From IMG/VR virus record IMGVR_UViG_3300010885_013563, positions 1 to 24,659 of that record: 24,659 bases of DNA; one strand, written 5' to 3'. Positions 1 to 5,370 of this stretch are shown piece after piece. A model generated the notes under the pieces. The model was given only the letters and a program-made list of their open reading frames with translations, made no database searches and was not told where the DNA came from. The first letter of the stretch is position 1, and the number at the start of each line of letters is the position of its first letter. This DNA comes from a virus. The position numbers and the translations under genes were made by a program.

Positions 1-628
1 ACGCATACAAATCACCTGCATCTCCATTAACTACTACTGTGATAATATCTGTGATTGTGGCCGTAACATTGCCAGTGATTGCAGGCATTTGTGAGATTGA
101 TACATTGCCCGACACCGCAGGCATTTGTGTTATGCTGACATTACCTGATACACCAACGTTGCCTGTTATAGCCGGAAGTTGTGTTATGCTTACATTACCA
201 TTGATTGCAGGCATACGTGATATTTCAATGTTGCCACTAACGCCCACATTGCCTGTTATAGCTGGCATTTGTGTAATAGAAACGTTGCTAGGGAAATTGT
301 CTACATTGACATTACCGCGAATACCTGGAAGTGTTGTGATACCCGAAATGTTGCCGATTACGTTGGCGTTGGCATACCAGGGTGTTGTGCCTTGATTAAC
401 AGTTAACACATTACCTACAATGTACACGGGTATCATTTGTGATTCAGTGTTGTTAATTCTCACAGTATCAACTAGATTAACGTTACCAGTGATGGTAATA
501 TTATCTCCGCCCAAAGTTACACGTAGGTGCGGCTCATCGTCTCTATAGACCATGGCCTTGTGTAGGTTTAGAAGGTTGGGTTCGTCTGGATGAACGTAAC
601 TGGTACTGTTAGGATTCTGTACGCCCAT
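1..628 (-). CDS. Hexapeptide-repeat structural/fibre protein (3' end outside window)
   Basis: Partial gene. The ATG at 628 opens a frame of 209 codons that is still open at the window edge. A GGAG ribosome-binding site lies 7 nt before the ATG, and the upstream gene stops 3 nt away. Residues 1-45 look like a small N-terminal domain (VHPDEPNLL, then DEPHLRVTLGGDNITITGNV). From residue 117 to 188 the protein is twelve consecutive six-residue units such as SITQMP, AITGNV and GVSGNI, the pattern of a beta-solenoid or triple-stranded beta-helix in phage fibres. The following segment (TITDIITVVVNGDAG) departs from the repeat. Probably a tail-fibre or baseplate-associated structural protein; the exact position in the virion cannot be told. 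It is the last visible gene of a late unit that also holds the ubiquitin-like gene. Confidence 0.75.
   Translation of the reverse strand, partial: MGVQNPNSTSYVHPDEPNLLNLHKAMVYRDDEPHLRVTLGGDNITITGNVNLVDTVRINNTESQMIPVYIVGNVLTVNQGTTPWYANANVIGNISGITTLPGIRGNVNVDNFPSNVSITQMPAITGNVGVSGNIEISRMPAINGNVSITQLPAITGNVGVSGNVSITQMPAVSGNVSISQMPAITGNVTATITDIITVVVNGDAGDLYA
65..280 (-). repeat. Tandem hexapeptide-coding repeats in fibre gene
   Basis: Twelve 18-nt units code for alternating hexapeptides of the forms S-I-x-x-M/L-P, A-I-x-G-N-V and G-V-S-G-N-V/I (residues 117-188). The DNA copies are also close; for example, the same 14 bases TTGCCTGTTATAGC recur on the plus strand near 160-175 and 247-262. This suggests recent duplication as well as structural constraint, and makes repeat number prone to change by recombination. 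Confidence 0.8.
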
Positions 629-631
629 GGA

Positions 632-1048
632 TCAACTCCAAGGACGACCAAGTACCAGACCGCCAGTGTTGGGATTGTTTACAACGGTATCACCAGAATA
701 TTTTGTAGGAAGATCATTGATTGTTAATGTGTGCCTTTTACCGGACTCTGTTCTATCAAGTTCAGCCAAGGCCAACTTGGCTTCTTGTCTAAGTTGTCTG
801 GTAGCCAACCTAGCAATCTTGTTATGTATTCTCAACTGTGAACCTTCCACAATACCATATGACCCAATGGTCTGTGCTGTATCTAACACATGGTCATTGA
901 ATACTAAATCAAACCAAGTTGCAGAATATGAAAAATTAGTTTCCATGGCAGTTTTCAAATCACCAATGGTTCCTGCGGTGTCTACCGTTTGCAGATCATA
1001 AACTGCGGTATTAAGTAAACTTTGAATGGTGATATTTATTGTGGCCAT
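632..1048 (-). CDS. Ubiquitin-like-fold protein
   Basis: 138 residues. Residues 3-75 align by eye to ubiquitin. TIGDLKTAM at 27-35 matches the T-I-x-x-V-K helix start, WFDLVFNDHVLD at 45-56 matches the R-L-I-F-A-G-K-Q-L strand-turn, and TIGSYGIVEGSQLRI at 60-74 matches T-L-S-D-Y-N-I-Q-x-x-S-T-L-H-L. A charged helical stretch follows (about 76-100: NKIARLATRQLRQEAKLALAELDR), then a tail ending LVLGRPWS. There is no Gly-Gly directly after the last ubiquitin-like strand (GG occurs only at 129-130), so it is probably not a conjugation substrate in the usual way. It starts in a TAATG overlap with the preceding gene and ends 3 nt before the fibre gene, so it is expressed with late structural genes. 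A virion or tail-assembly role is inferred. Confidence 0.65.
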   Translation of the reverse strand: MATINITIQSLLNTAVYDLQTVDTAGTIGDLKTAMETNFSYSATWFDLVFNDHVLDTAQTIGSYGIVEGSQLRIHNKIARLATRQLRQEAKLALAELDRTESGKRHTLTINDLPTKYSGDTVVNNPNTGGLVLGRPWS

Positions 1049-1344
1049 TATTTCATTCCTGCTTGAAATCCGGGAAACATGCTAGGTGCATTGGTTCTAA
1101 TATCTGCCGGGTTTTTAGCGTGATGTACATCATCACCTGCTGGAAATGCTGCACCCATTGGGGCAACAACTGCATTTGGTTCATTTGCAAATTCTGGGTC
1201 TGCCAGTATTCCAGCCAGACGCTGCATGTCCATTAGGTCTGCTTCGGGCTCGGCTGCAATTTCTATAGCAACTACAGGCTCTTCAGTAGCTTCTGCACCG
1301 TCGATAATGTCTAATACACTACGTATAATATCTGTAATCTTCAT
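1048..1344 (-). CDS. Small acidic phage protein, unknown function
   Basis: 98 residues. ATG 1344 is preferred over a TTG two codons upstream because AGGA lies 6 nt before the ATG. The protein begins MKITDIIRSVLDIIDG, an amphipathic N-terminus resembling those of several T4-like phage proteins. It is acidic in the first half and ends with the segment KNPADIRTNAPSMFPGFQ. Its stop overlaps the start of the ubiquitin-like gene (TAATG), so the two are translationally coupled. It is the first gene after a terminator and a late-promoter-like motif. No domain was recognised. Confidence 0.65.
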   Translation of the reverse strand: MKITDIIRSVLDIIDGAEATEEPVVAIEIAAEPEADLMDMQRLAGILADPEFANEPNAVVAPMGAAFPAGDDVHHAKNPADIRTNAPSMFPGFQAGMK

Positions 1345-1362
1345 GGTCAATCCTATATAGGA

Positions 1363-1370
1363 TATTTAGC
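1363..1370 (-). promoter_or_regulatory. Candidate late promoter GCTAAATA
   Basis: GCTAAATA on the minus strand, one change from the T4 late element TATAAATA once its first two bases are allowed to vary. It lies between the terminator tail and the start of the 1344 gene, where a promoter for the fibre unit would be expected. The same GCTAAATA also occurs ahead of the genes starting at 11240 and 14797. Confidence 0.4.
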
Positions 1371-1397
1371 CAAAAAGAAACCCGCTGCGGCGGGTTT
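1371..1397 (-). terminator. Rho-independent terminator
   Basis: Perfect 8-bp stem, AAACCCGC (1378-1385) with GCGGGTTT (1390-1397), a 4-nt loop, and on the minus strand a CTTTTT tail at 1372-1377. It closes the unit of small genes ending at 1422. Confidence 0.85.
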
Positions 1398-1421
1398 AAA
1401 TTGCTGCTCTTTTGAAAGGAA

Positions 1422-1601
1422 CTACAGGGTTCTCACATACTCAATTATGTCGCGGGCTTGACGCATATCGCTATGAGCCAATGCTCGTTCAATCATGTCA
1501 AAATACTGATCGTGTAACTCTTCAAGCATAGCATCAACAACGTGACGCTTACGGTTTAGACTCACACTTTTGTAATAACGTGGGCTGTAATCAGGCGTCA
1601 T
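1422..1601 (-). CDS. Small helical protein, unknown function
   Basis: 59 residues from the ATG at 1601 (MTPDYSPRYYKS, ending IIEYVRTL). The same frame is open to an ATG at 1694, but that longer form reads through another small gene in a different frame and has no ribosome-binding site. The 1601 start gives an 11-nt overlap with the upstream 49-residue gene. The sequence is tyrosine- and charge-rich with two predicted helices (RKRHVVDAMLEELHDQYFDMIERAL and QARDIIEYV regions). It is the last gene before the terminator at 1371-1397. No family recognised. Confidence 0.6.
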   Translation of the reverse strand: MTPDYSPRYYKSVSLNRKRHVVDAMLEELHDQYFDMIERALAHSDMRQARDIIEYVRTL

Positions 1602-1740
1602 ACGGTCTTTCCCTATGTTTGGTATTGCGTTGATAACGGGTTTTATTTTCCACTGTGCGGCTACGAAACGGACTGCCAGTTTCAAACAGAACACGATGTG
1701 CTCTAGTACGTTTTACGGGAAGTGTTTTCGTCTTGATCAT
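1591..1740 (-). CDS. Very small basic protein, unknown function
   Basis: 49 residues from ATG 1740. It begins MIKTKTLPVKRTRAHRVLF and contains many Arg and Lys residues (RSR, RYQR, KHRERP). It starts 2 nt after the stop of the upstream gene and overlaps the next gene by 11 nt, which fits the dense coding here. The KTLPVKRTRAHRVLF opening resembles a short conserved protein I recall from uncultured marine T4-like phages. The composition suggests nucleic-acid binding, by inference only. No good ribosome-binding site is visible, so translation may depend on coupling. Confidence 0.5.
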   Translation of the reverse strand: MIKTKTLPVKRTRAHRVLFETGSPFRSRTVENKTRYQRNTKHRERPYDA

Positions 1741-1742
1741 GA

Positions 1743-2135
1743 TTAGATATTTACCGCTTCTTTGTTAACAGCAAAACGGTATAGTGGTGTGCATTCTGCC
1801 AAGAAATCACGACCCACATCCAAGCTCACGTAGTTGTCACCTTGCATACCCTGCTCGGTGTAATTGATATCCGCAAGTGCTTGCACACTAAAATCCAATA
1901 CTGCCATACAACTCATAAAAGAACTTTTCCAAGTTGAATCGGAATAAATCAAGCCGTCCTTTTCAACGTCCCAATCTTGAGTATCAAAATAGGCACGTAA
2001 TTCCCCGTACTCACCATCTTCACTAACTGAAGCCACTACAACACGATTGATACGAATAGATTTTCTTGCTACTGTGCTCCAATAACCGCGACCGTCGGTG
2101 CGGGTAACGAAATTAACTTTGCGATCAAAATCCAT
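1743..2135 (-). CDS. Conserved-looking phage protein, unknown function
   Basis: 130 residues, mixed alpha/beta composition, no membrane segment and no recognised motif (begins MDFDRKVNFVTRTDGRGYW). It starts in a TAATG overlap with the preceding 65-residue gene, so the two are likely made together. It sits in the run of small genes 2645-1422 typical of phage accessory regions. Both it and its upstream neighbour contain an N-terminal Arg-Gly turn (TDGRGYW here, TDGRNGRGE there). I infer nothing firm from that. Confidence 0.7.
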   Translation of the reverse strand: MDFDRKVNFVTRTDGRGYWSTVARKSIRINRVVVASVSEDGEYGELRAYFDTQDWDVEKDGLIYSDSTWKSSFMSCMAVLDFSVQALADINYTEQGMQGDNYVSLDVGRDFLAECTPLYRFAVNKEAVNI

Positions 2136-2332
2136 TACGCCATCTCCGTATAGTTAGCCACGGTTGCATCAAAATAACCTATCGCATCACCGTATTCAGT
2201 TTCATAAAACTTAAGGTTCTTTTTATTAATACCAGAACCAATTTCAAGTTCGTAAGTGTATTCACCGGTACGCCACAAAATAACACGCTCACCGCGACCA
2301 TTGCGGCCGTCTGTAATAAGTTGAATACTCAT
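2135..2332 (-). CDS. Small protein, unknown function
   Basis: 65 residues from ATG 2332 (MSIQLITDGRNGRGERVILW). A GGGAGGA ribosome-binding site 7 nt upstream decides this start over an in-frame ATG at 2353. The predicted structure is mainly beta strands (VILWRTGEYTYELEIG, KNLKFYETEYGDAIGYF). The start codon overlaps the stop of a 28-residue membrane peptide and its own stop overlaps the next start, both as TAATG. Confidence 0.7.
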   Translation of the reverse strand: MSIQLITDGRNGRGERVILWRTGEYTYELEIGSGINKKNLKFYETEYGDAIGYFDATVANYTEMA

Positions 2333-2418
2333 TATACTTCCTCCCATTTCCAACCTTTGAAATAAGCCCGCATTGTGAGCAAGGCTGCGATAAAAGAAAT
2401 AGCACTCAGCATGGTCAT
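2332..2418 (-). CDS. 28-residue single-pass membrane peptide
   Basis: Hidden small gene: 28 codons from ATG 2418, beginning MTMLSAISFIAALLTMRAYF and ending with a charged, Trp-containing tail (KGWKWEEV). Residues 3-17 are long enough for one membrane-inserted helix. Both ends overlap real genes as TAATG (start with the stop of the 75-residue gene, stop with the start of the 65-residue gene). That arrangement, plus the ribosome-binding site for the next gene lying inside its last codons, supports real translation. The role is unknown; a small membrane effector or lysis accessory is possible. Confidence 0.55.
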   Translation of the reverse strand: MTMLSAISFIAALLTMRAYFKGWKWEEV

Positions 2419-2645
2419 TATGCTTGCTCCCGAGCGTCCATCATTTCGCAAAGAATAAACTTGGCAATGTTCATTTGTTTACGGGCATCTTCTGCGCGAC
2501 CCATAGTCAACAACTCTTGTGCATCGCTCAATACGCCCATAACTACCATCTCCAAACCACTCAAGCGAGCAGTAATTGATTGCATGTATTGCTCGCGGAT
2601 TGCGTCTTCACTCATACCAAACATACGCTTATGATCTTCTCTCAT
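2418..2645 (-). CDS. Small helical protein, unknown function
   Basis: 75 residues from ATG 2645 (MREDHKRMFGMSEDAIREQY). AAGGAG lies 6 nt upstream and the sigma70-like promoter is at 2676-2704, so this start is preferred over an in-frame ATG at 2675, which would lie at or before the expected transcript start. Nearly all-helical composition with regular heptad-like Leu/Met spacing (ITARLSGLEMVVMGVLSDAQELL); probably a helical bundle or coiled coil. First gene of the unit running to the terminator at 1371-1397. Confidence 0.7.
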   Translation of the reverse strand: MREDHKRMFGMSEDAIREQYMQSITARLSGLEMVVMGVLSDAQELLTMGRAEDARKQMNIAKFILCEMMDAREQA

Positions 2646-2675
2646 TTTGGGCTCCTTGTTATTCACTATACACAT

Positions 2676-2704
2676 ATTATAGCAAAATGGGGATTTTTGG
2701 TCTA
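2676..2704 (-). promoter_or_regulatory. Sigma70-like promoter for small-gene unit
   Basis: TAGACC, 17-nt spacer, TATAAT on the minus strand. The -10 is perfect and preceded by GC, as in the promoters at 2948-2976 and 4253-4281. The predicted start, near 2669, leaves a leader of about 24 nt containing AAGGAG before ATG 2645. Confidence 0.75.
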
Positions 2705-2710
2705 CCGTTT

Positions 2711-2941
2711 TTATGTTGCTAGTTTAACAACAAGTCCCACTGAGTAGATCAGCAACAATGTTGCATTAATAACAATAAGGCTCCATTCCCGCCACATTAT
2801 AGAAACAATGAGCCACAAGAATGCGCCCACGTTAAGCAGGGCCGGGCCCTCAGGGTACATGTTAATGCTGGTGCAAATGGCTCCTGCAATAGTTACTAAA
2901 GTAGCAAGCCATTTAAGATAAAATACTGTGTCCTTTTTCAT
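2711..2941 (-). CDS. Small multi-pass membrane protein, unknown function
   Basis: 76 residues with three hydrophobic stretches (about 8-26, 34-50 and 53-72) separated by a short Tyr-Pro-Glu-Gly loop and a central WREW motif. The pattern, LKWLAT then SINMYPEGP then IMWREWSLIVINA, resembles a short membrane-protein family I recall in marine phages and bacteria (DUF6552-like); function unknown. The ATG lies only 6 nt downstream of a perfectly spaced promoter, with no ribosome-binding site between, so a leaderless mRNA is predicted. It has its own promoter and is not overlapped by its neighbours. Confidence 0.7.
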   Translation of the reverse strand: MKKDTVFYLKWLATLVTIAGAICTSINMYPEGPALLNVGAFLWLIVSIMWREWSLIVINATLLLIYSVGLVVKLAT

Positions 2942-2947
2942 GCTCTA

Positions 2948-2976
2948 AGTATAGCAAAAAGGATCTTTTTGGTCAA
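2948..2976 (-). promoter_or_regulatory. Sigma70-like promoter giving a predicted leaderless mRNA
   Basis: TTGACC, 17-nt spacer, TATACT on the minus strand. The spacer holds the symmetrical AAAAAGATCCTTTTT. The -35 overlaps the stop codon of the upstream gene, and the -10 ends 6 nt before ATG 2941, so transcription should start at about the ATG. Confidence 0.8.
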
Positions 2977-3194
2977 TGAATAGTTATGTCGTCGTCAAAT
3001 TGATCTAGATCAATGACTCCCAATATCTTCATTATTTTAGCGATACTTTTTGGAGGTTTATCAGGTCGGACTTCGGGAATAAATGCATACTTCAAATTGC
3101 CATCGGCGTCGAAGACAAAACCATAATCTTCTTCGCCGATGTCTTGATATTCAGGCTCTAGCTCTTGTATTTCTATTTCGGCACGTTTGGTCAT
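2973..3194 (-). CDS. Small acidic protein, unknown function
   Basis: 73 residues, strongly acidic (ELEPEYQDIGEEDYGFVFD near the N-terminus, DLDQFDDD near the C-terminus) with a short basic middle (KPPKSIAKIMK). An AGGAGG ribosome-binding site precedes the ATG at 3194 at good distance. A late-like CATAAATA lies about 20 nt upstream. Acidic small proteins of this kind in phages are often DNA mimics or regulators, but nothing specific supports that here. No domain recognised. Confidence 0.65.
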   Translation of the reverse strand: MTKRAEIEIQELEPEYQDIGEEDYGFVFDADGNLKYAFIPEVRPDKPPKSIAKIMKILGVIDLDQFDDDITIH

Positions 3195-3215
3195 CGTGGC
3201 CTCCTGTTCTAAATA

Positions 3216-3223
3216 TATTTATG
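3216..3223 (-). promoter_or_regulatory. Candidate late promoter CATAAATA
   Basis: CATAAATA on the minus strand, 7 of 8 bases of the T4 late consensus. It lies in the 31-nt gap before the acidic-protein gene, with AGGAGG about 12 nt downstream. Confidence 0.4.
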
Positions 3224-3225
3224 GA

Positions 3226-3600
3226 TTACTTGAACAGGATCAGTGCCATCAGTACTGCTTGGATCACAAACCCTAGACCAATTGTGACAATGTTCAGTAT
3301 ATCTTTAAGAATTACTGCACGACCAAACAATAACACCAACCCCAACCACATAAACATCACAACATCAATGCTGGGCGTATTATCAGTTAATCCGGTCAGC
3401 AATGCCAGCAGTGTGGGAATGGTGGCTGCGTGTAACGCAATAGCAGCCAACCACCCCAGCGTGTCGGCACTGATTCTGTGGAAGTGAGTAGCGAAGAATT
3501 CTATTACACCGTTTTTAATTTGATCAAAATCAATTTTCTTTAAATCTTCAAGTTTTGACATATTGGCTTTGGGTCTAAGAGTTGAACTTAAAAGTGGCAT
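3226..3600 (-). CDS. Three-pass membrane protein, possible holin
   Basis: Up to 124 residues. ATG 3600 has AAGG 7 nt upstream and sits 11 nt after the endolysin stop. ATG 3561 (MSKLEDLKKIDFDQ) gives a more typical protein start but lacks a ribosome-binding site; I cannot decide between them. A charged, amphipathic N-terminal region is followed by three hydrophobic segments (about 48-68 TLGWLAAIALHAATIP, 80-97 and 101-122) and a C-terminal Lys. Position directly after an endolysin gene and the membrane topology make a holin or lysis-accessory role plausible, but this is inference; related proteins I recall from marine phages are of unknown function. Confidence 0.7.
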   Translation of the reverse strand: MPLLSSTLRPKANMSKLEDLKKIDFDQIKNGVIEFFATHFHRISADTLGWLAAIALHAATIPTLLALLTGLTDNTPSIDVVMFMWLGLVLLFGRAVILKDILNIVTIGLGFVIQAVLMALILFK

Positions 3601-3611
3601 TTGCTACCTTA

Positions 3612-4166
3612 CTAACTACCATAAAACACATGGTGTCCAATTTTAGCAATTGGTGTCTTGCCCCAGGCAGGCTTGACATAGTCAGCATGATAATACATGG
3701 CATGTTTGAGACTGGGCAACCGGAAGTTTTCCAGAAGAACTTTTTTTGCTACTTCGGCACTTTCGTTATAAAGTGGTTGATAGATTGGTTTGACTCTATG
3801 AGTACCATCACAGTACCACGAGAACTGACAAACCACTTTTTCATACACAACATTTTTTTGGTAAACCACACCACAGATGTCGCCGGGAAAATTTCCGCTG
3901 TTGGCTCTATTGATGGTGACCTGAGCCACGGCAACTTTGCCTTCAAAAGGTTCACTGGCAGCTTCCCAATAGATGTTCTGAGTGAGGCAACGTAGCTGGC
4001 GCTCACGGTCATTGGATGTTACAACTTTTACTTTTTGCATCTCGGCCTTCTCCGCCGCCAATGCTTCAAATTTGTTTTTGGTCACTGCGACCAAGGCAGC
4101 AGTGGCAAGCCACATTCCAAAAACGATTGTCGCAAATTTTGCGACACCGGGCAAATATTGTTTCAT
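3612..4166 (-). CDS. SleB-type cell wall hydrolase (endolysin)
   Basis: 184 residues. Cleaves peptidoglycan for host lysis. Residues 10-28 are one hydrophobic segment (signal anchor or SAR-type export signal), followed by an Ala/Lys/Glu-rich linker. The Hydrolase_2 (SleB/CwlJ) domain covers about 58-182. It has N-I-Y-W-E-A-A-S-E-P-F-E-G-K-V-A-V-A-Q-V with the likely catalytic Glu68, the N-R-A motif at 86-88, and the C-terminal YYHADYVKPAWGK and IGHHVFY blocks. Four cysteines (60, 98, 113, 119) could form disulfides in the periplasm. An AAGGAGG ribosome-binding site precedes the ATG. The gene has a sigma70-like promoter (4253-4281) rather than a TATAAATA-type late motif, which is unusual for a lysis gene. 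Followed closely by a membrane protein. Confidence 0.9.
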   Translation of the reverse strand: MKQYLPGVAKFATIVFGMWLATAALVAVTKNKFEALAAEKAEMQKVKVVTSNDRERQLRCLTQNIYWEAASEPFEGKVAVAQVTINRANSGNFPGDICGVVYQKNVVYEKVVCQFSWYCDGTHRVKPIYQPLYNESAEVAKKVLLENFRLPSLKHAMYYHADYVKPAWGKTPIAKIGHHVFYGS

Positions 4167-4226
4167 ATTACTTCCTCCTTATTCAGGTTGTAGTTTTATA
4201 TAACTGTGTTATTTTCAAGAAAACAA

Positions 4227-4262
4227 CTGCTATAACCCCATAATATAGGTATATTATAGCAG
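4227..4262. promoter_or_regulatory. Nested inverted repeat over endolysin promoter -10
   Basis: Outer arms CTGCTATAA (4227-4235) and TTATAGCAG (4254-4262) are perfect inverted repeats. Inside, ATAATATA and TATATTAT flank a GG centre. The right arm contains the -10 of the endolysin promoter, so a repressor bound here, or a hairpin at the start of the transcript, could control lysis timing. Confidence 0.5.
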
Positions 4263-4281
4263 TTTTTCTGGTTTTTTACAA
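4253..4281 (-). promoter_or_regulatory. Sigma70-like promoter for endolysin
   Basis: TTGTAA, 17-nt spacer, TATAAT on the minus strand, with the GC-TATAAT junction shared with the other promoters of this region. The predicted start near 4246 gives a leader of about 80 nt before ATG 4166, long enough for regulation; it contains the AAGGAGG site. Confidence 0.75.
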
Positions 4282-4304
4282 GTTATATGAGTAGTTAATT
4301 ACAA

Positions 4305-4601
4305 TTAGCCGCAAATTACATCGGCACTGCCGGCGGCGCAAGCATCACCGCAACTGATTGAATCCCCGATTCTTGCCAGGGCCTTGCCATTGACAAAAAC
4401 TGTTGATGAACCACCACTTTGACTTCCACCGTGGGTGTCTGGTGGACCAGGATCGGTGTGATCCGGCCAGGCATCGCCAACTCGTACTGCGCCTTGACCA
4501 TTTACAAAAACATCAGGGCTACCGTTAGGAGTACTTGGACGAGGCACATAACCTCCGTGCCCGGTACTGGGATCAACATTGGTTCTTGTGACTGGTGGCA
4601 T
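4305..4601 (-). CDS. PAAR-domain tail spike tip protein
   Basis: 98 residues, the size of T4 gp5.4. PAAR proteins form a sharp, metal-bound cone on the central spike of contractile tails and type VI secretion systems and help pierce the outer membrane. The sequence begins MPPVTRTNVDPSTGHGGY and has the internal duplication typical of the family: V-F-V-N-G-x-x-x-x-R-V-G-D at about 31-43 and V-F-V-N-G-x-x-x-x-R-I-G-D at about 68-80. His and Cys residues (DHTDPG, ISCGDAC) could bind the tip metal. There is no C-terminal effector extension. It starts in a TAATG overlap with the beta-rich gene upstream. Confidence 0.9.
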   Translation of the reverse strand: MPPVTRTNVDPSTGHGGYVPRPSTPNGSPDVFVNGQGAVRVGDAWPDHTDPGPPDTHGGSQSGGSSTVFVNGKALARIGDSISCGDACAAGSADVICG

Positions 4602-5059
4602 TAGAATTTTCCTTTCGCAACTGCCGCAATTAAGCTTTCTTGATTTGGAGTAAATCCTGTTTTAACTGGTTGTGTTAAAAAAATATTTGCTTCACCGTTA
4701 ATACTTATCGCATAATTGGCTGTTAAAGTTGCCGGAGCAGTATTAGCAATATAACTAATTATAAAATTAAGATTACTACTAACTTTTGAAAACTGATTTA
4801 CAGTTACATTGGCATTACCATTGGTGCCAAATTCTTCGTATAAAATTGTTTGGTCCCAATTTTGAAGATATTGACCATTTAATGTAAAAGAGCTGGCTCC
4901 GATACTTACATCAATATTTCCCTGAGTGTGCTCTAATTTATAAACTGCAATACTAGATATTGGGGGATCAAATGTACCGACTGTTATAGTGACCGTTTGA
5001 TTTACTTGCGTTCCCTCGGATGTTGCTGCTAACGTAGACGGACTAAGAGTATAGGACAT
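4601..5059 (-). CDS. Beta-rich structural protein, probable tail/baseplate component
   Basis: 152 residues, rich in Thr, Ser, Asn and Val with alternating hydrophobic strands (TVTITVGTFDPPISSIAVYKL and similar), as in Ig-like or carbohydrate-binding beta sandwiches. It has few charged residues and no cysteines. The C-terminal FTPNQESLIAAVAKGKF is a short helix. Coupled by TAATG overlaps to the Sm-like gene upstream and to the PAAR gene downstream, so it is probably a virion part made with the spike tip. No named family recognised. Confidence 0.65.
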   Translation of the reverse strand: MSYTLSPSTLAATSEGTQVNQTVTITVGTFDPPISSIAVYKLEHTQGNIDVSIGASSFTLNGQYLQNWDQTILYEEFGTNGNANVTVNQFSKVSSNLNFIISYIANTAPATLTANYAISINGEANIFLTQPVKTGFTPNQESLIAAVAKGKF

Positions 5060-5370
5060 TAGGTAATAATACTACCTCTGGTTATAGGTTCTATACCAGT
5101 AGTAGTTTTAATATAATGTTTTTGCATAGCATCAATACTGGGAGCATGCATAACAACATGTTCTTTGTACAACTTCACACCGGCATCTGCATCAGCAGTA
5201 AACAAACTTTGAATAAGTCCCATGCCTTGAGGACCGGGCATCACTGTGCATGGTTTGGCCACTTCAAAATATTCCCCGGTGACCAAAACGATTCTTGCTA
5301 CAATTTCGTCTCCGGTGACCAATTTGAAACTGACAATATCACCTTCGTCATATCCTTTTGATATTAACAT
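5059..5370 (-). CDS. Sm-like (LSm-fold) small protein
   Basis: 103 residues. Residues 10-45 (GDIVSFKLVTGDEIVARIVLVTGEYFEVAKPCTV) follow the Sm1 pattern: a strand, a short V-T-G-D-E turn, a long strand, then a further strand and turn. The second half (VKLYKEHVVMHAPSIDAMQKHYI) could give Sm2 and a helix. Similar phage proteins are often described as Sm-like, and some phages use an Hfq-like fold in tails or as RNA binders. Which applies here is unclear. It is coupled by TAATG to glutaredoxin before it and to a beta-rich structural gene after it. Function unproven. Confidence 0.5.
   Translation of the reverse strand: MLISKGYDEGDIVSFKLVTGDEIVARIVLVTGEYFEVAKPCTVMPGPQGMGLIQSLFTADADAGVKLYKEHVVMHAPSIDAMQKHYIKTTTGIEPITRGSIIT

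Noticed and set aside
39-395. Plus-strand open frame with repeated Leu-Pro/Ile-Ala-Gly units
   Set aside because: It is the mirror of the hexapeptide-repeat fibre coded on the minus strand; no ribosome-binding site, and all neighbours are on the minus strand.
3083-3487. Plus-strand 134-residue open frame
   Set aside because: Antisense to two minus-strand genes with good start signals; composition is that of a shadow frame.
3749-4012. Minus-strand open frame inside the endolysin gene
   Set aside because: Out of frame with a complete SleB domain; no supporting signal.
4201-4235. Plus-strand promoter using the left arm CTGCTATAA
   Set aside because: No plausible -35 at the right distance and no plus-strand gene downstream.
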